Counted from the stretch's first letter, positions 10,370 through 22,816 are shown. The stretch: DNA of 64,000 nt from Gigaspora rosea (GCA_003550325.1 QKWP01000486.1:144158-208157), one strand, 5' to 3'. The notes: generated from the sequence alone by a model not told the origin. Numbers and translations: made by a program.

Positions 10370-10905
10370 TAAAAATTGAACTAGATGATGCACAAAGTAT
10401 TTTATTGTAAGATGGGCTATTTTAAAAAATTATTTAATAACTTAAATAAATTATCAAAAATTGATTCAAAAAGTGCAAATACATTAAAAAAATCATAAAG
10501 TAATACATAGTATTATAAATTACAAAGGTATTAAGAATTACTTACAGATTTAAATAATTATTAAAAATTACACCAGGTAGTGTAGATATATGAAAAACAT
10601 GTAGCATAAGGAAAGGATATGAAAAATCATGTAGGTTTAAATAAATTATTAATGATTGAGAAAATAATGCAATTGCATTAATGAGTTGTAGGTAACTTAT
10701 GATATAATAAATAGATACTCTTTTAGATTTAAATAAATTATTAAAGATTGATTCAGATAATGCAAAAGTTATGGTGAACCTTATCAAATAATAAATGAAT
10801 ATAAGAAATTACCTGCAGATCTAGATAAATCATTAGCATTAGATTCAAATAATACAGAGATTATAGAAAAGTTTATCAAATATTAAGAAAATATAGAATT
10901 ATATA
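10370..10905 (+). pseudogene. Relic of a TPR-repeat protein gene
   Basis: Five fragments, spaced 87-105 bp apart, translate to the helix B end of a tetratricopeptide repeat: NLNKLSKIDSKSANTLK (10438), a FK-stop-LLKITPGSVD version (10547), a GLNKLLMIE version (10632), DLNKLLKIDSDNAKVM (10726) and DLDKSLALDSNNTEIIE (10816). They match the pattern DLNKSLEIKPNDA of the intact gene at 33370. Stops and frameshifts separate them. The spacing near 102 bp (34 codons) is the TPR period. Confidence 0.7.
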
Positions 10906-11129
10906 GTGTACTTCAGTACTTGCATTAAGAAGACATGGTGTTTTAATTACTAGCAAATTTAAATAAGATTATACAATGTTAATTTTTGCTTTGCATAATC
11001 TGATGTTCCATAATTTTAGTCAACATGTTGAATTTTTTTTAACTACTGTAAATTAATATATTTATATTTATATTCAAAACCATACAAAGTTAATTTTCAT
11101 ATTTATATAATATGAAATCAGAAATTTAA

Positions 11130-11167
11130 AATTTTATTATTATTATTATTATTTTATTATTATTATG

Positions 11168-11214
<47 letters not shown>

Positions 11215-11240
11215 GATAATTATTATTATTATTATTATTG
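11130..11240. repeat. (ATT)n microsatellite
   Basis: About 110 bp of ATT repeats with a few interruptions. The poly-Asn frame read from it is not a gene. Confidence 0.95.
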
Positions 11241-11585
11241 GATCTATTGGGTATTTCCAAAAAATTAAGATCATTATAAATAAATTTATAAAAAAAATTA
11301 ATTAGCAAAAATGGAATAATTGCACAATTGAAACTTTAAAAAAATTTTTGAAAAACTGGATTAGTATATTATGCAAAACAAAGAATTAACTTCATGGCTT
11401 TAGAAGCTGCTTTAAAAATTTTTTAAAAAAAAACTTTGATATTAACTTTGCATGGTCTTAAAAGCTGCTTTAAGATTTTTTTAAAAAAAAACTTTGGTTG
11501 AAAATATTTTGGTATCTATCTAATTAACTTCAATAAAAATTTTTATTTATTTATAAGGTTCTGAAAATTAAACAAAAAATTTTTA

Positions 11586-12053
11586 TCAAAATCCAATCAC
11601 AGGATTCCAAGATTATTATAGGTTTGTATTGCTTTAATTATATTTATTTTTGCATATATTAAAAACTTTAATATTGAATAACTTCTAAACCAGTAATCCA
11701 TTTTAAATGATTTTACTACCAAAATGCTCATCTCAATGAGATGATTCTAATGAATCTAAAATTGTTAAATTAGTGTTAAATTCTGATTACAGGATCCCAA
11801 GATCGTTATAGGTTTGTGTTGTTTTTAATATAAAATATTTTAAATTAATTAAAAACAATACAAATTTATAATGATCTTGGGATCCCGTAATCAGAATTTA
11901 ATGATTTTTTAGATTTATTAGAATTGGCTCATTAAGATGAGCATTTTGGTAGTAAAATTATTTAAAAAGATTACTGGTTCAGAAGTTATACAATATTAAA
12001 GCTTATAAAATCTTTCATAATTAAAGCAATACAAACCTATAACGATCTTGGGA
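11586..12053. mobile_element. Palindromic element with repeated GGATCCCAAGATC ends
   Basis: Two inverted arms of about 235 bp meet near 11843. Each arm begins and ends with a version of GGATCCCAAGATCGTTATAG and contains the inverted partner of CAAAATGCTCATCT. A further partial copy continues to about 12165. No coding sequence is present. The flanking 11290-11515 contains two copies of a motif TTTAAAAAAAAACTTTG. Confidence 0.7.
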
Positions 12054-12165
12054 TTCATTTTGATGATTTTAGGCTCATTGGAATCATCTCATTAAGATGA
12101 ACATTTTGGTAATAAAATTATCCAAAATGGATTACTAGTACAAAAATGATTTAATATTAAAGTCT

Positions 12166-14644
12166 AAAAATTTTTAAAAATTTTAATAATTTTAGCCAAT
12201 TAAAAACTAGCTGCTATTAGAACCTGATAATTTTTTATCAGGTGAAAAATAGTGCTCCCCTTAGAAATAAATAAAATAAAATAAAAATTAAAAAAATAAG
12301 TAAAAAAAAACAACTGAAAAAGCAAAAAATTTAAGCAAACAAAATAAAAAAATAATAAACAAAGCCCTAAATCTTTATTTCTCTAAAGTAAGGGTTTGCA
12401 TTCTTGCAAATTCAGAAATTGCAAAAGCTGGATTAATGTTTTTGCCAAATGCCAAAGTCACAAAGTGCTAAAAAAGCTGTGTGGTTTTCTTGCAAAGTGC
12501 TAGGAAGTAAGGATTTTGTTCTAGCAAAATACTAGAATAAAATAAATTAATAAAACAAATTTAAAAAAAAACAAAAAAACAAAAAACAAAAACAAATTAT
12601 GCCAAATAAAAAAATAAATAAGGCCCTAGCCATGCTTTTTAAAAAACTACAAGTAAAAATATTTAGAGCTGACAGCTATTTCAAAATTTAAATAAAATGG
12701 GCTTTTTGATATACTCTTTTCAAAAAATCAGCAGTATTTACTCTATCTAAATTGGAAAGGCATCTACCATATTGAAATCAAGATCATAAGTAAATTTTGA
12801 ACACAAATAAACAATGAATAACATATGAAATTTTTTGAAGAAACCACTAGTAATTTTTGGTTTCAAATTTTTCTTTAATTTTTTTATAGTTAGACTTTAT
12901 TAAGTTTGTTTTTTTTTTGTGTTTTCTTATTTTTTCTTATTTTTATTGTTACTATATTGGTTTTCAATTAGGATTTATAGTTTTCTTTTTCTTTTAAATT
13001 TTTGTAAATTGTTTTTTATATAGGTATAGATCTAAACACTTTTTAATCTAAAGGCTAGATAAGAAAGATTAAAGAAAGTTAGCAATCTTGATAAGGCTGA
13101 CAACTACAAGATTACATATAGGGTACTAGAAACAACAATTACAGCAATCTTAGTATATTCAGAAATAGCCAAACAGAGAAATATTAATATTACATGTTCA
13201 ATAAATATTAATAAAAGATTATACTACTATACTACTTAGTATATTATTAGTTTATTTAATAAATATAGAAGGTAATAAAGTAGTTAATTATAAATTACTA
13301 ATGATAATATTTCTTTTGGACACAAGGTAATTATTTAAATACTAAAGTCTTTTTACTAATTTACTTTTAAAATTACTAACTCTCTTTTTACTTATTAATT
13401 ATATTAATTATTAATATTAATATTTCTTTGATCACTTTTATATTACTTTTATTTACTAAAGATTTGAAAAGACTTTATTACTTTTATGACTTTTATTACT
13501 TATATACCTATTTTTGGTAATTAATCATTAAAATTTTCCAATTAATACTATGCTTTTTTTAACTTTAGCAATTCTGCCTTTATTGTCTATCATATATATT
13601 TATAGTATTAGTCACTATAGAAAACTATAGTACAACACTATTCTAAACTACTTTATAAATAAAGACTTATATAGTTACACTAACATATTATAGAAACTGT
13701 AGTTGTTTATAATAAAATTTTTTTCAAAATACCAAAAACTAAAGCTTTACTTATTTATTTACCAAATATAATATATTTTATTCAATATGATTGCCTAAAT
13801 TTTATTGGGTTGCTTTAAATAAATTTAGATTCTCAAGAAGATACTATTCTGGTCTTTTCAATATTATTATAGTCTATAAATTTTTTTTTATTGTTAAAGG
13901 TGAGACCATGCTTTTATCTTTATTAGATTTGATGGAAACTTTTTACATAGCTAAAAACTTTTATTGCTTAAATCTATTGTTAAGAGTAAAAACTCAGACA
14001 TATATCTAAATAAAATTTAAATACTTATTTGTAGCCTAAACCTACTAGAGTAGCCAAAGCTTACTTAGATTTGGTTATAGAAAAGAATATTAGAAAAGTG
14101 TATTGAGTATTTAATCCATTTAGAAAGCCATGTTTCAATTTTATAAATAGATGTTTGTATAGTAAGTTCAATGTTATTAGAAAAAGTATTTAGAAGTGTA
14201 TAAGTTAGTAGGGTATTATTTTGCAAGAGTTGTAGAGGTATAGGTTGGTTTTGAGATCTGGAAATACTAGGGAATCCAAATCTTTGTATAGATTTTTCAT
14301 TAATATTAAGAAGTAATTTAATAGTAAGAAAACTTGCAGATTTTATAGACAAAAGAAATAAAACCAAATAAAGTAGAAAATAGTGAAGGTCTATTTAAAA
14401 AGTAGTGTATCTGGAAGCTATCCAAATTTATAATTTGAGAATAGAATTCATTAGCTTGTGAAGTTTCAAGTTTGCTAGGACTCAAAATAGTATATAATAA
14501 ATTCTGTATAATGTTAAATAGTAGATTAGGAGTAGGACAGATGGCCCAATATAGTATTGTGTCAAATATGGCAAGTATTAGAGTATGTTGGATTTATTAT
14601 AGTCTATAATTGATTTATAAATTAATAATAAAATATATAAAATT
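12166..14644. other. Long AT-rich stretch, no gene supported
   Basis: Only short frames with Ile/Leu/Asn bias are seen, the longest being 13791-14009 (+) and 14065-14367 (-). The latter (SIQRFGFPSISRSQNQPIPL) has somewhat more coding-like composition and could be a relic, but I cannot assign it. Positions 12250-12600 are A-rich simple sequence. Confidence 0.5.
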
Positions 14645-14658
14645 AAAACATTGTAGAT

Positions 14659-15687
14659 CACTTTTTGTCATCAACTCTTCCTGTCAATCACTTGTCCAAA
14701 AATTTAAGCAACCGAAAAACAATAATTTTTATTAGTAAAAGACGAAGCAGCTATAACACTGGTTTTTATAGAGGTCAACCTTCTCATTTAACTCTTAGGG
14801 GACTCCTTTATATATTCAGCAAGCAAGCCAAAAGCATCAGTTGTGCAAGATAACTGGCAGTGGGTGCTCTTGATACAAGAAATTCTGGTGGAGATACAAA
14901 CACTTTTTTTCTTTATCGATGAAAGTTTTATGGTTTGGCTAGGTGGTGAACTAAGAAATGAGTTTTTCAACACATTTTCTAAAGTTTTTGGTTACAAGAA
15001 CATATTTGATCATACACCTACTATCATATTCTCGCTCGAAGTCTTTTTTTCTAGAATTTTGAATGAAAAGTGGGAAATTCGGCGTACCCCCAAAAGATCA
15101 GCATTGTTGTTCCTATTCTAATCAGGAAGAAGGCATGCAGGTGAATAAACAGGAACAGACGCGTAATGAGACGTGGCGCAATGGAGTAGGCAGATCTGCA
15201 GAAAATAAATTCTAGAATGTTCTTTTATTTTCTTTTATGTACATATAATACTTTGGCGAGGCGTTTCCTTGCGCAGTATTATATAATTTTTATTATCACC
15301 TTCATAGTCTATTTTTTCTTTGCTTGTCCTTTGGTTTTTCTTTTTGTTTTATTTTTCTTGGATGTATAATTTTGGTTTTTGGTTAATTTTGTCAGGTTTT
15401 TAGTTTTGTCCCTCTATTTTAATCTTCTTCTTGTTTTTATTCTTCTTTATGAGAAGTTCAGAGAAGGAGTTTTTGAAGGAGTGGATTATGAAGCATAGTT
15501 GGTTTGTAACTATAGCTAATGAATTTTTTTGGCTTATACGTAAGTTGGTCGCATCTGGGCGCAAAATTTATTTTGTAGCCGGATAAGGTCGGAGTCTGTT
15601 GATTGTAAATGTATTAAAAAGAAATTTTTAGTAATAATAGATCTATAAGATTTCGGCAAGACTGCCAAAGTCCTAAAAAAAAAAAAA
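14659..15687 (+). mobile_element. Retroposed segment with poly-A tail and 14-bp duplication
   Basis: The segment ends in a run of about 17 A (15675-15691). It is flanked by the direct repeat AAAACATTGTAGAT (14645-14658 and 15688-15701). That combination is the hallmark of LINE-type retroposition of an RNA. The interior is richer in G+C than its flanks up to about 15180. It holds a plus frame at 14843-15121 (MQDNWQWVLLIQEILVEIQT) and an overlapping one ending SAENKF-stop near 15216. Neither matches a family I recognise. The T-rich remainder looks like a 3' untranslated region. It may be a 5'-truncated LINE or a processed pseudogene. Confidence 0.8.
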
Positions 15688-15701
15688 AAAACATTGTAGA
15701 T

Positions 15702-16165
15702 TGAGATTAAAAAAATATCTAGAGTTACATTTTGACTATAGTATATACAGTCTCATATTGTAATATTATAATTTAATTATTATTTATTTATAATTTTAGT
15801 ATTACAAATAAAAACAGGAATTGTTAACTTCTACAATTTTATTTTTAAAAACAGGCTTATAAGAATCTAATATTTATTTCTAAAAGGGAATTTCTAAAAA
15901 TCAAGAATTTCAATTTTCACTTTGTGTACTAATTTTTAAAATTGATATTCTCTAATATAGACCAACTAAAATAGCAAGCTTTGTAACAAAATTTTAATGC
16001 AAATTAATTCAACTTTAATATACTAAAATCACTGGAATAGTAAGCGCTATAACAGAATTTTACAATAACTTATAATAAAAATTATAGTAACTTCACTACT
16101 AATTTAATATTAACTAATGTATATAAAATATTAATAAATAAATTTTATAGCAGAATTTTTTTAAG
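15702..16165. other. AT-rich stretch, nothing identified
   Basis: No frame, inverted repeat or tandem unit could be supported between the retroposed segment and the GGGTC element. Confidence 0.6.
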
Positions 16166-16560
16166 TAGGGTCTTAATGGGTCGGGTTGGGTCAGTTTTGG
16201 GCCTGATCTGGGTCAGACCCACTTGGGTCAAAACCTAATCAGGACACTATCAGGACTGACCCGCCTCATGTCAAACCTGACTCAGGTCTGTTCTGCCTCA
16301 TGCCAAACCCGACCGGGTCTGACAGGACCCCGAAGAACTCTAATACAACTCAGATATTTCTAAAAAAAGAAATTTTGTATAAAAATTCATTAAACGTTGC
16401 ATTTTTATATAGTAAATTTTCAAATTTTGCTTTATTTTATATATCTATTTGGCTAAAATACTGCTAAAATTATACAAACTCAAATCTAAGTTGCATTGGA
16501 GTTCTTCGGGGTCCTGGTCTGACCTGTCTCATACTGGGTTGAACCAGAATTAATAATGGA
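16166..16560 (+). mobile_element. GGGTC-repeat element, copy 1
   Basis: The copy starts TAGGGTCTTAATGGGTCGGG and contains many GGGTC/GACCC motifs. After a nested MITE it ends near TTAATAATGGATAATGCAAT. The same 5' end and TTAATAATGG segment occur at 31712 and, inverted, at 19949. The TAGGG start suggests a hAT-like end; the outer duplication could not be read. Confidence 0.6.
16324..16515. mobile_element. hAT-type MITE nested in the GGGTC element
   Basis: Inverted ends AGGACCCCGAAGAACTC (16324 on, and inverted up to 16515) are flanked by the perfect 8-bp direct repeat GGTCTGAC (16316-16323, 16516-16523). The interior is AT-rich and noncoding. The 8-bp duplication is the hAT hallmark. Confidence 0.9.
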
Positions 16561-16685
16561 TAATGCAATAATTTTGGCAACCATTTAAAGTTAAGTTTGA
16601 TAAAACTTAGTGACTGTATATAGCTTATATCTTTGTCAATCAATTTAACAATTTAAGAGTATAAAAGATATGGTATAATTTATTA

Positions 16686-16915
16686 GGCCATTTGAAGTTA
16701 ATTTTTCAGTTAACATCACCCTCTCAGCTAAAGTCTTCCCACCTCCCCCAAAAATGAACAGCTAATCAAAATGCTGAATGACTCTTGCCAGTCATCTAAT
16801 TTATATCAACCAATAAAAATTGGCTTATTTTTATACATTTGTTTTATTTTACCCCCTTCCTCCTCTTAAGAGTCCTGGAAAAAGATATTAACTGAAGAAT
16901 CAACTTCAAATAGCC
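16686..16915. mobile_element. PIF/Harbinger-type MITE
   Basis: The ends GGCCATTTGAAGTTAATTTT and GGCTATTTGAAGTTGATTCT are inverted, flanked by TTA on both sides (16683-16685, 16916-16918). It is 230 bp and noncoding. Confidence 0.8.
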
Positions 16916-17050
16916 TTATCATTAATTTTTCTAGCACTATAAATTCTTAAACTCTTTTCATGATATGATATTATTTAAATATCTATTTTGCTATTATATA
17001 TAGTACATAATAGTTATGCGTTATTTACTTGGATTATTTTTTATATAGTA

Positions 17051-17392
17051 TGGGACAGTAAAAGACATCCAATCTATACATATAGGCGCCAATTTTGGGT
17101 GCTTATATAATCAATTCTGATTGGCTAATTTTTGTGCAATTGATTTTGATTGGCTAAAAACCTATTTATGTTTTCTTTTTTTTTATATTAAATGCCAATT
17201 TTTTAAATTCATATAAACTTTAATGCCTTATAACTTCCTTAAAATTAAAAATAAAAAAAATTCCTCTGACAGAAATGTAGCTTATCTAAAAATCTATCAA
17301 TTTGTTAGGGGGTTTTTTGATTTAATTTTTTTAAAAAAGTTATAACAATTTAAAGATTTACTAATAACAAGTGGATGTCTTTTACTGTCCGG
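17051..17392. mobile_element. Tc1/mariner-type MITE
   Basis: Inverted ends TGGGACAGTAAAAGACATCC and CCGGACAGTAAAAGACATCC are flanked by TA (17049-17050, 17393-17394). The interior repeats TGATTGGCTAA and is noncoding. Confidence 0.85.
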
Positions 17393-17394
17393 TA

Positions 17395-18252
17395 CCGTAG
17401 CTTATTTATCACTTTAATAAATTATAATGAAACCAGAAATATTTGTTTTTAAGATATGAAAGTGATTTTTAAGTGTCCAGAGCAGAGTGAAGAACTTTAC
17501 TGCTAAACTTTATCGTGAGTATCACACAATAATGTTCAAAGCAGAAATAAAGATAGCAAAATATAGCAAAAGTTATAATAAAAATACTTTATTAAAGATA
17601 AAATCAATGAATTTCGAGCATCAATTGGTCACAAACTCTAGAATTTTGAGCATTGATTGACCAAAAATTCAAATGTTCTTTGAGTTTTTTAATATGCCAA
17701 AACATATACAAAAATTTAGTGTAACAGAAATTTTTTTCAATTGATGTTTTTTTTTGTCAAAAAATTTATCATTGTTAGAAAAACGAATAGTTAAATTAGT
17801 TAAATTTTAACTTTAACTGATACTTGATGATGACCAACTCAATAAATAAAAGCTTATTCGATACTCAAAATTTTTGATCAATGATCAAATAATTATTCAT
17901 CAATTTCACTATCTATACTTTATTCCTTTAAATTACTAAAGTAGTAGCTATATATTGGACAAAAAGATTTTTAAAATAACAATACAAAACCTAACTTTCT
18001 GAATGACTAAAGTAGTGAAATTTCTGAAAAAGATGAAATCTCTAATTCCACAAAATAAAAGAAAAAATCTCTGTAAAAGCCTAGTAATATATTATAGTTT
18101 AAAGCCAAACAATTATATATTATTTTGTAACTCTTAAATTTTAGATATTTTGTAACCATATCAGGAACTTAGTGAAACAAAGTGTATAACATGTAACAAG
18201 TCATGCACTTGCTGATGTGCTGAAAGTTTATTTTTTAAAGGTAATAAGACGA
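17395..18252. other. AT-rich stretch, nothing identified
   Basis: No gene is supported. A short inverted pair around GAGCATCAATTGGTCA and TTGAGCATTGATTGACC (17618-17665) is the only structure noticed. Confidence 0.5.
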
Positions 18253-18260
18253 GTTGTAAT

Positions 18261-18456
18261 TAGGGCTAAAACAATATATAGTAAATTTCAGTCATCTAAA
18301 ATGTTGTTTTTGATTTATCTAAATTAAAAGTAATATATTAAAAAAATAGTATTAGATAGCTTATAGAATATCACTATTGTTCTTTGATCACAATAATTGT
18401 GTACCAAGAACGATGCTTTAGATGGCCAAAAATTATTATATGTCATTTTAGCCCTA
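18261..18456. mobile_element. hAT-type MITE
   Basis: Inverted ends begin TAGGGCTAAAA and extend about 50 bp imperfectly. The flanks GTTGTAAT (18253-18260) and TTTGTAAT (18457-18464) match at seven of eight positions, as expected for an aged hAT duplication. Confidence 0.8.
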
Positions 18457-18689
18457 TTTGTAATGAAAGTTTTATAATTTTGATCAATGTAATGAATCTT
18501 ATAAAAAATGCTTGTTCTTAAATTAGTCTGTTTGAAGTTGTTCTGTCGTATTAAATGATTGGCTACAACATTGCCGCTACATTGTCAGCTAATTATTTAT
18601 TCCTAAAGAACGTTTTATGACCAATTTCTTATAAATTATTATTATTTAGTTTTTAAAAATCATCAAATTAAAAAAAGTATATAGTAATT

Positions 18690-19949
18690 AATAATTGGGA
18701 AACCAAAAATTCTGATTTGTGATCTCTGCATAAATACTTTAAAATAATTCAAATCCAATCACCAGATCAGTGATGTACATTGGAAGTCTGGAACCCCATT
18801 GGACGTCCAAATTCTTCCAGAGGTCTAGCAGTTCCAATAGGAATTCCTATTGGAAGAATTTTCCCATTGGAACCTATATTATTGTTCTATTAAAATGCGT
18901 TGATACCAAATAACATTAACCAATATGAATGTACATATTTTCACATGATATTGCATAAAATCTCTATGATTATTAGCATTATTAGATCTGTATAAAAATA
19001 TATTTATTACAATAAAGAATAAATTTCGCTATTATCACTGCGGTATGGCACTACGTATTAATATTATATTGATTGATTTGGCAAATATGCCTTAATTTAC
19101 TAAATTCTACATACAATCACTTTAAATACCTTTATACTTGAATTAGTGTGCAGGTTAATTATAGAATTAAATAATGTGCAAATGGTATTATTTCATGCTT
19201 CACTTATCTGGCATTTATATTTATTTCAATCTGAAGATAGGCTTTTTACTGCATTATAGTATCAATTATTAGCATATACTCGCATAATTTTAGCCTATTC
19301 GACTATCTTATATATGTGTAAGATATTATTTGAATATGCAAAAATGACAATCAGGAAATAGAATTTATGATTGATTAAATTTTATTTCCTCTCAAGCACT
19401 CATTTATTATGCTTCAAAATTAGAGCTATAGTTTTTGTTTAAATTCTAAATTATCATGAAAGAAATTAAAAAAAATAATTATTTTTTTTTGAAATTTAAC
19501 TATAGTAAAACAATGAATACAGTATAGCTAATACAGTATGCATATATATTAAATAGTTTTTTTTTCATTGGAAGTCAATGGAAATCATTGGAAGCTCCAT
19601 CCAGCCAATAAAAATCTTCACCGGAACAGTCCAGTGAGCATCCGATCACTGGAAGTAAATTTGCTTTCCAATTCCATCCAGTTAGGTCCAATGGCCATCC
19701 AGTTCCAGTGATATCCACTAAAATGGTCCAGTGGACAATGCTGCACTAGATCACCTGTAAAAATTGTATATATATACGAAGTTCTTTTTATCAGATGAAT
19801 ACTTTTTTTATAATAAATTAATTAATTATTTATTTATTTTTGCAATAAAATGGTTTCATCATGCATCACCCATTATTAACTCAGATCTGACCCGGGTTTG
19901 ACCCAACCCAGATCAGGTTGGGTCAAACCCGACCCAGCTAAAACCCCTA
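18690..19949 (-). mobile_element. GGGTC-repeat element, copy 2, inverted and interrupted
   Basis: Read on the minus strand from 19949 (TAGGGGTTTTAGCTGGGTCG), it follows copy 3 at 31712. It shares the GGGTC cluster, the ATGATGAAACCATTTTATTG segment, and GTATTCATCTGATAAAAAGA. It continues to about 18690 once a 973-bp insertion (18776-19748) is removed. Confidence 0.7.
18776..19748. mobile_element. TTGGAA-rich insertion nested in GGGTC copy 2
   Basis: Comparison with copy 3 shows a clean insertion in the sequence ATCACCAGATCACCTG. The ends are rich in CCATTGGAA/TTCCAATGG motifs and begin with an imperfect CAGTGATG/TAGTGCAG pair. The duplication could be 3 bp (GAT) or 8 bp with a mismatch. No ORF is present. 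Confidence 0.65.
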
Positions 19950-20687
19950 GTTTTAAGTAACTTGCAAAAACTTATTTAACCTTATTATATACTAAGGTTA
20001 ATAGAATAGCATAAGTTTTGTAAAAAAAAAATACTTATAATAATTATTATAAATAACTAATAATAGTTTTTCAAAAATAATTAGTTTACTAAATTTTTAT
20101 TATAACTAGATTTCTCTATATCAGGCATGAGATATGTTCCCCTAAAATAGGCTTAAAGTTTATAGTAAATTCATATGTTTTTTAAATTTCCTTTGGGTTT
20201 TTATCCCTGAAAATCACAGTTAGCAATCTTTTTTATTAAAGTCATATGTTTTCTTATTACAATTTCATAATATATTCTATTACAATACTAAGCTAGTTAT
20301 ACAACCTAATACTATACTTAGTCACCCAGATATCCCTCATTTAGTTACCTAGCTCGCTGGTGGTATTATCAGTTTTTCAAATTTTTTCAAGTTTTTTAGT
20401 TGTCCATACTAATGAAGTAGGCAGAAAAAAGGCAGTTTTAGTACTTTCTTTCTTCAGCTTTCTCAAAGTATTCAGTCTCCTTTTGTTTTAGTATAGAACT
20501 GGGCCATTCTAAGTTTATCTGAGATTCATTTCCTTTATCGAATTAGTATAATTTGCTATTTTTATTATATTACTGTTCAACTAGAATTCTATTGGAAGTA
20601 TTTTTTATTCAACCAAAATTTCACCAAAAGTATTCTTTATTTCTTATTAGCACCAAATGCATCTTAATATATTAAATTAACCAACCG
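19950..20687. other. AT-rich stretch, nothing identified
   Basis: I see no coding frame or terminal repeat here. Confidence 0.5.
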
Positions 20688-20758
20688 TGGTCCTGGCATC
20701 CTAGTTCAGCACATCTGTCTTGTAATCGAGTATAGTTTTTTCTTTGTCTGCTAGTAAA

Positions 20759-20823
20759 GATTAAATTGGCAATTTTACATTTGGCGACCTGGGAGCATAA
20801 CCACTTATGCTATCAGCTCGCAG
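20759..20823 (-). repeat. tRNA-like SINE head, copy 1
   Basis: The minus strand carries TAGCATAAGTGG (20812-20801), an exact fit to a Pol III box A (TRGYNNARNNGG). The D-stem halves GCAT/ATGC pair. A degraded box B lies about 40 nt downstream. The acceptor and anticodon stems do not fold well, so this is not a functional tRNA. Confidence 0.45.
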
Positions 20824-21418
20824 TTTTTTTAAAAATTTTAATTATAGAAAGCAATGAATAGGACATGTAAAAAAATAAAGTATATATTTGGAGAGAGTAA
20901 ATATATATAAAAAGCAAATTATGTGGAGTTTTTATAGGGTAGGTCTAAACTATATAGTGCATTTAGAGAAAATCATACAATATATGCATTTTATAGAGAG
21001 TGCATTTAGCACTAAATTCCAAGCCTAGAACTAAACTGTAATGCATATAAAAGAATGTGTGCACTTATAGAAAGTGGTTTATAAAGGTTTTGCAAAATTT
21101 ATTAATTATTTTATTGTTTGTATTTTTTATAGTAATAGTATACAGTACTATCAATATTATATTAAAAATTACCAAAATAAAAGTTTAAAAAAAATATTTT
21201 TTCAAAATATTTTATTATAATTTATAAATTAGCATATTTGTAATGATAGGCTACTGTAGATGTAACTAAAATGAAGTATAATGTTACTATCAAACAACTT
21301 TTATAAAAATAATACTTCATAATTAAAGTTGGGTTAGTGTGAGGTTAGTATGGTCATGGCATCCTAGTTCAGCACATCTGTCTTGAGATCAAGTATAGTT
21401 TTTTCTTTGTCTGCTAGT

Positions 21419-21486
21419 AGGAATTGAATTGGCAACTTTACATTTGGCAACCTGGGAGTGTAACCACTTATGCTATCAGCCCACAG
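21419..21486 (-). repeat. tRNA-like SINE head, copy 2
   Basis: The same head occurs in the second copy, with box A at 21475-21464. The box B-like ATTCAATTCCT (21430-21419) is closer to the GWTCRANNC consensus than in copy 1. Confidence 0.45.
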
Positions 21487-22020
21487 TTTTTTTAAAAATT
21501 TTAATTATAAAAAGCAATGAATGGGACACCTGATATGTGAAAAATAAAGCATATATTTGGTGAGAGTAAGCATATATAGAGAGCAAATTATGTGGAGTTT
21601 TTATAGGGTAGGACTAAACTATATAGTGCATTTAGAGAAAATTATACAATATATGCATTTATAGAGAGTATTAGTACATTTAGTACTAAATTCCAAGCTT
21701 GGAACTAAACTGTAATGCATATAAAGAATGTGTGCACTTATAGAAAGTGGTTTATAAAGGTTTTGCAAAATTTATTAATTATTTTATTGTTTGTATTTTT
21801 TATAGTAATAGTATATAGTACTATCAATAGTATATTAAAAATTACCAAAATAAAAGTTTAGAAAAAATATTTTTTCAAAATATTTATTATAATTTATAAA
21901 TTTGTATATTTGTAACAATAGGCTACTGTAGATATAACTAAAATGAAGTGCAATGTTACTATTAAACAACTTTTATAAAAAAACACTTTATAATTAAAGT
22001 TGGGTTAGTACAAGATTAGT

Positions 22021-22649
22021 ATTGAGGCAATACGTAGTTTATACCAAATTGCATAGAGTTTTTTTTTGTTGGAGCATAGCATAGTTTATACCAAATTTAA
22101 CAATGAGTTTTTTTGTTAGAGTGTAGAAAATAGTTTCATAGTCAAAATTTTGTTATTAACAATTTTTAAAAAAATTGTTATTGTATAGATTTTGCATTAT
22201 ATCTGATTTAATTGGCTTTATAATATGTAGCTATAATAGCTATAACTGCAAATATATTAATCCTAAATTAAAAACAAATTGAATAAATTGACTATGATAT
22301 TTATTTGAGAAGTTGTTAAATATCACAGGTTGCTATATTACAGGTTAATATGATTGGCCAATTAGATCACAGGATCTTGTATAACAAAACAAATGAAAAA
22401 TTAGGAAAAATTACAAAAAATCAAAAATTTTAAATAACTTGAAATTTCATTATGTAACCTAGTCTTGGGCTTCTAATTAAAAGTTTTTAGCGCTTAATTT
22501 TGCATATATATATGCACACTTTAGCCTAATATTAATACTAGTTCGGACCCTAACCCTAACTAATAATTATTTTAAATTTTTTTAAATATTAACTTGCGAT
22601 ATTGCAACCTGCTAAATTTATCAAAATTCTTTATTTAATTTTTGTATAT
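22021..22649. other. AT-rich stretch with a short repeat
   Basis: A unit containing ATAGTTTATACCAAATT and GAGTTTTTTTGTT occurs twice in 22025-22125. ACCCTAACCCTAAC occurs near 22550. No gene is seen. Confidence 0.5.
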
Positions 22650-22816
22650 AAGGGGCATGCCATTTATCACGTGATTTTTACCATGAATATATAGTCAGAG
22701 GTAGTAATCATGTCTATATATTATATTAATCAATTAGAATTAGATAAAGTGATCACACTATATGGATAAGGGTGGCTACTAAGTAAAAAATATCATGTGA
22801 TAAATAGCACGCCCCT
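22650..22816. mobile_element. MITE with TTATCACGTGAT-bearing ends
   Basis: The inverted ends are AGGGGCATGCCATTTATCAC and AGGGGCGTGCTATTTATCAC, followed by GTGAT or ATGAT. The duplication is not clear. The length is about 165 bp. Confidence 0.65.

Larger units (their letters stand above)
20688..22020. repeat. Tandem duplication, two copies of about 664 bp
   Basis: Copy 1 starts at 20688 (GGTCCTGGCATCCTAGTTCA) and copy 2 at 21352 (GGTCATGGCATCCTAGTTCA). They match along their whole length, with small indels, to about 22020. Each holds a tRNA-like head on the minus strand. Confidence 0.9.

Noticed and set aside
11126..11308. Asn-rich protein on the minus strand
   Set aside because: It is an (ATT)n microsatellite read in frame.
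20759..20823. A functional tRNA gene
   Set aside because: Box A fits, but the acceptor and anticodon stems do not pair, and it sits in a repeated unit.
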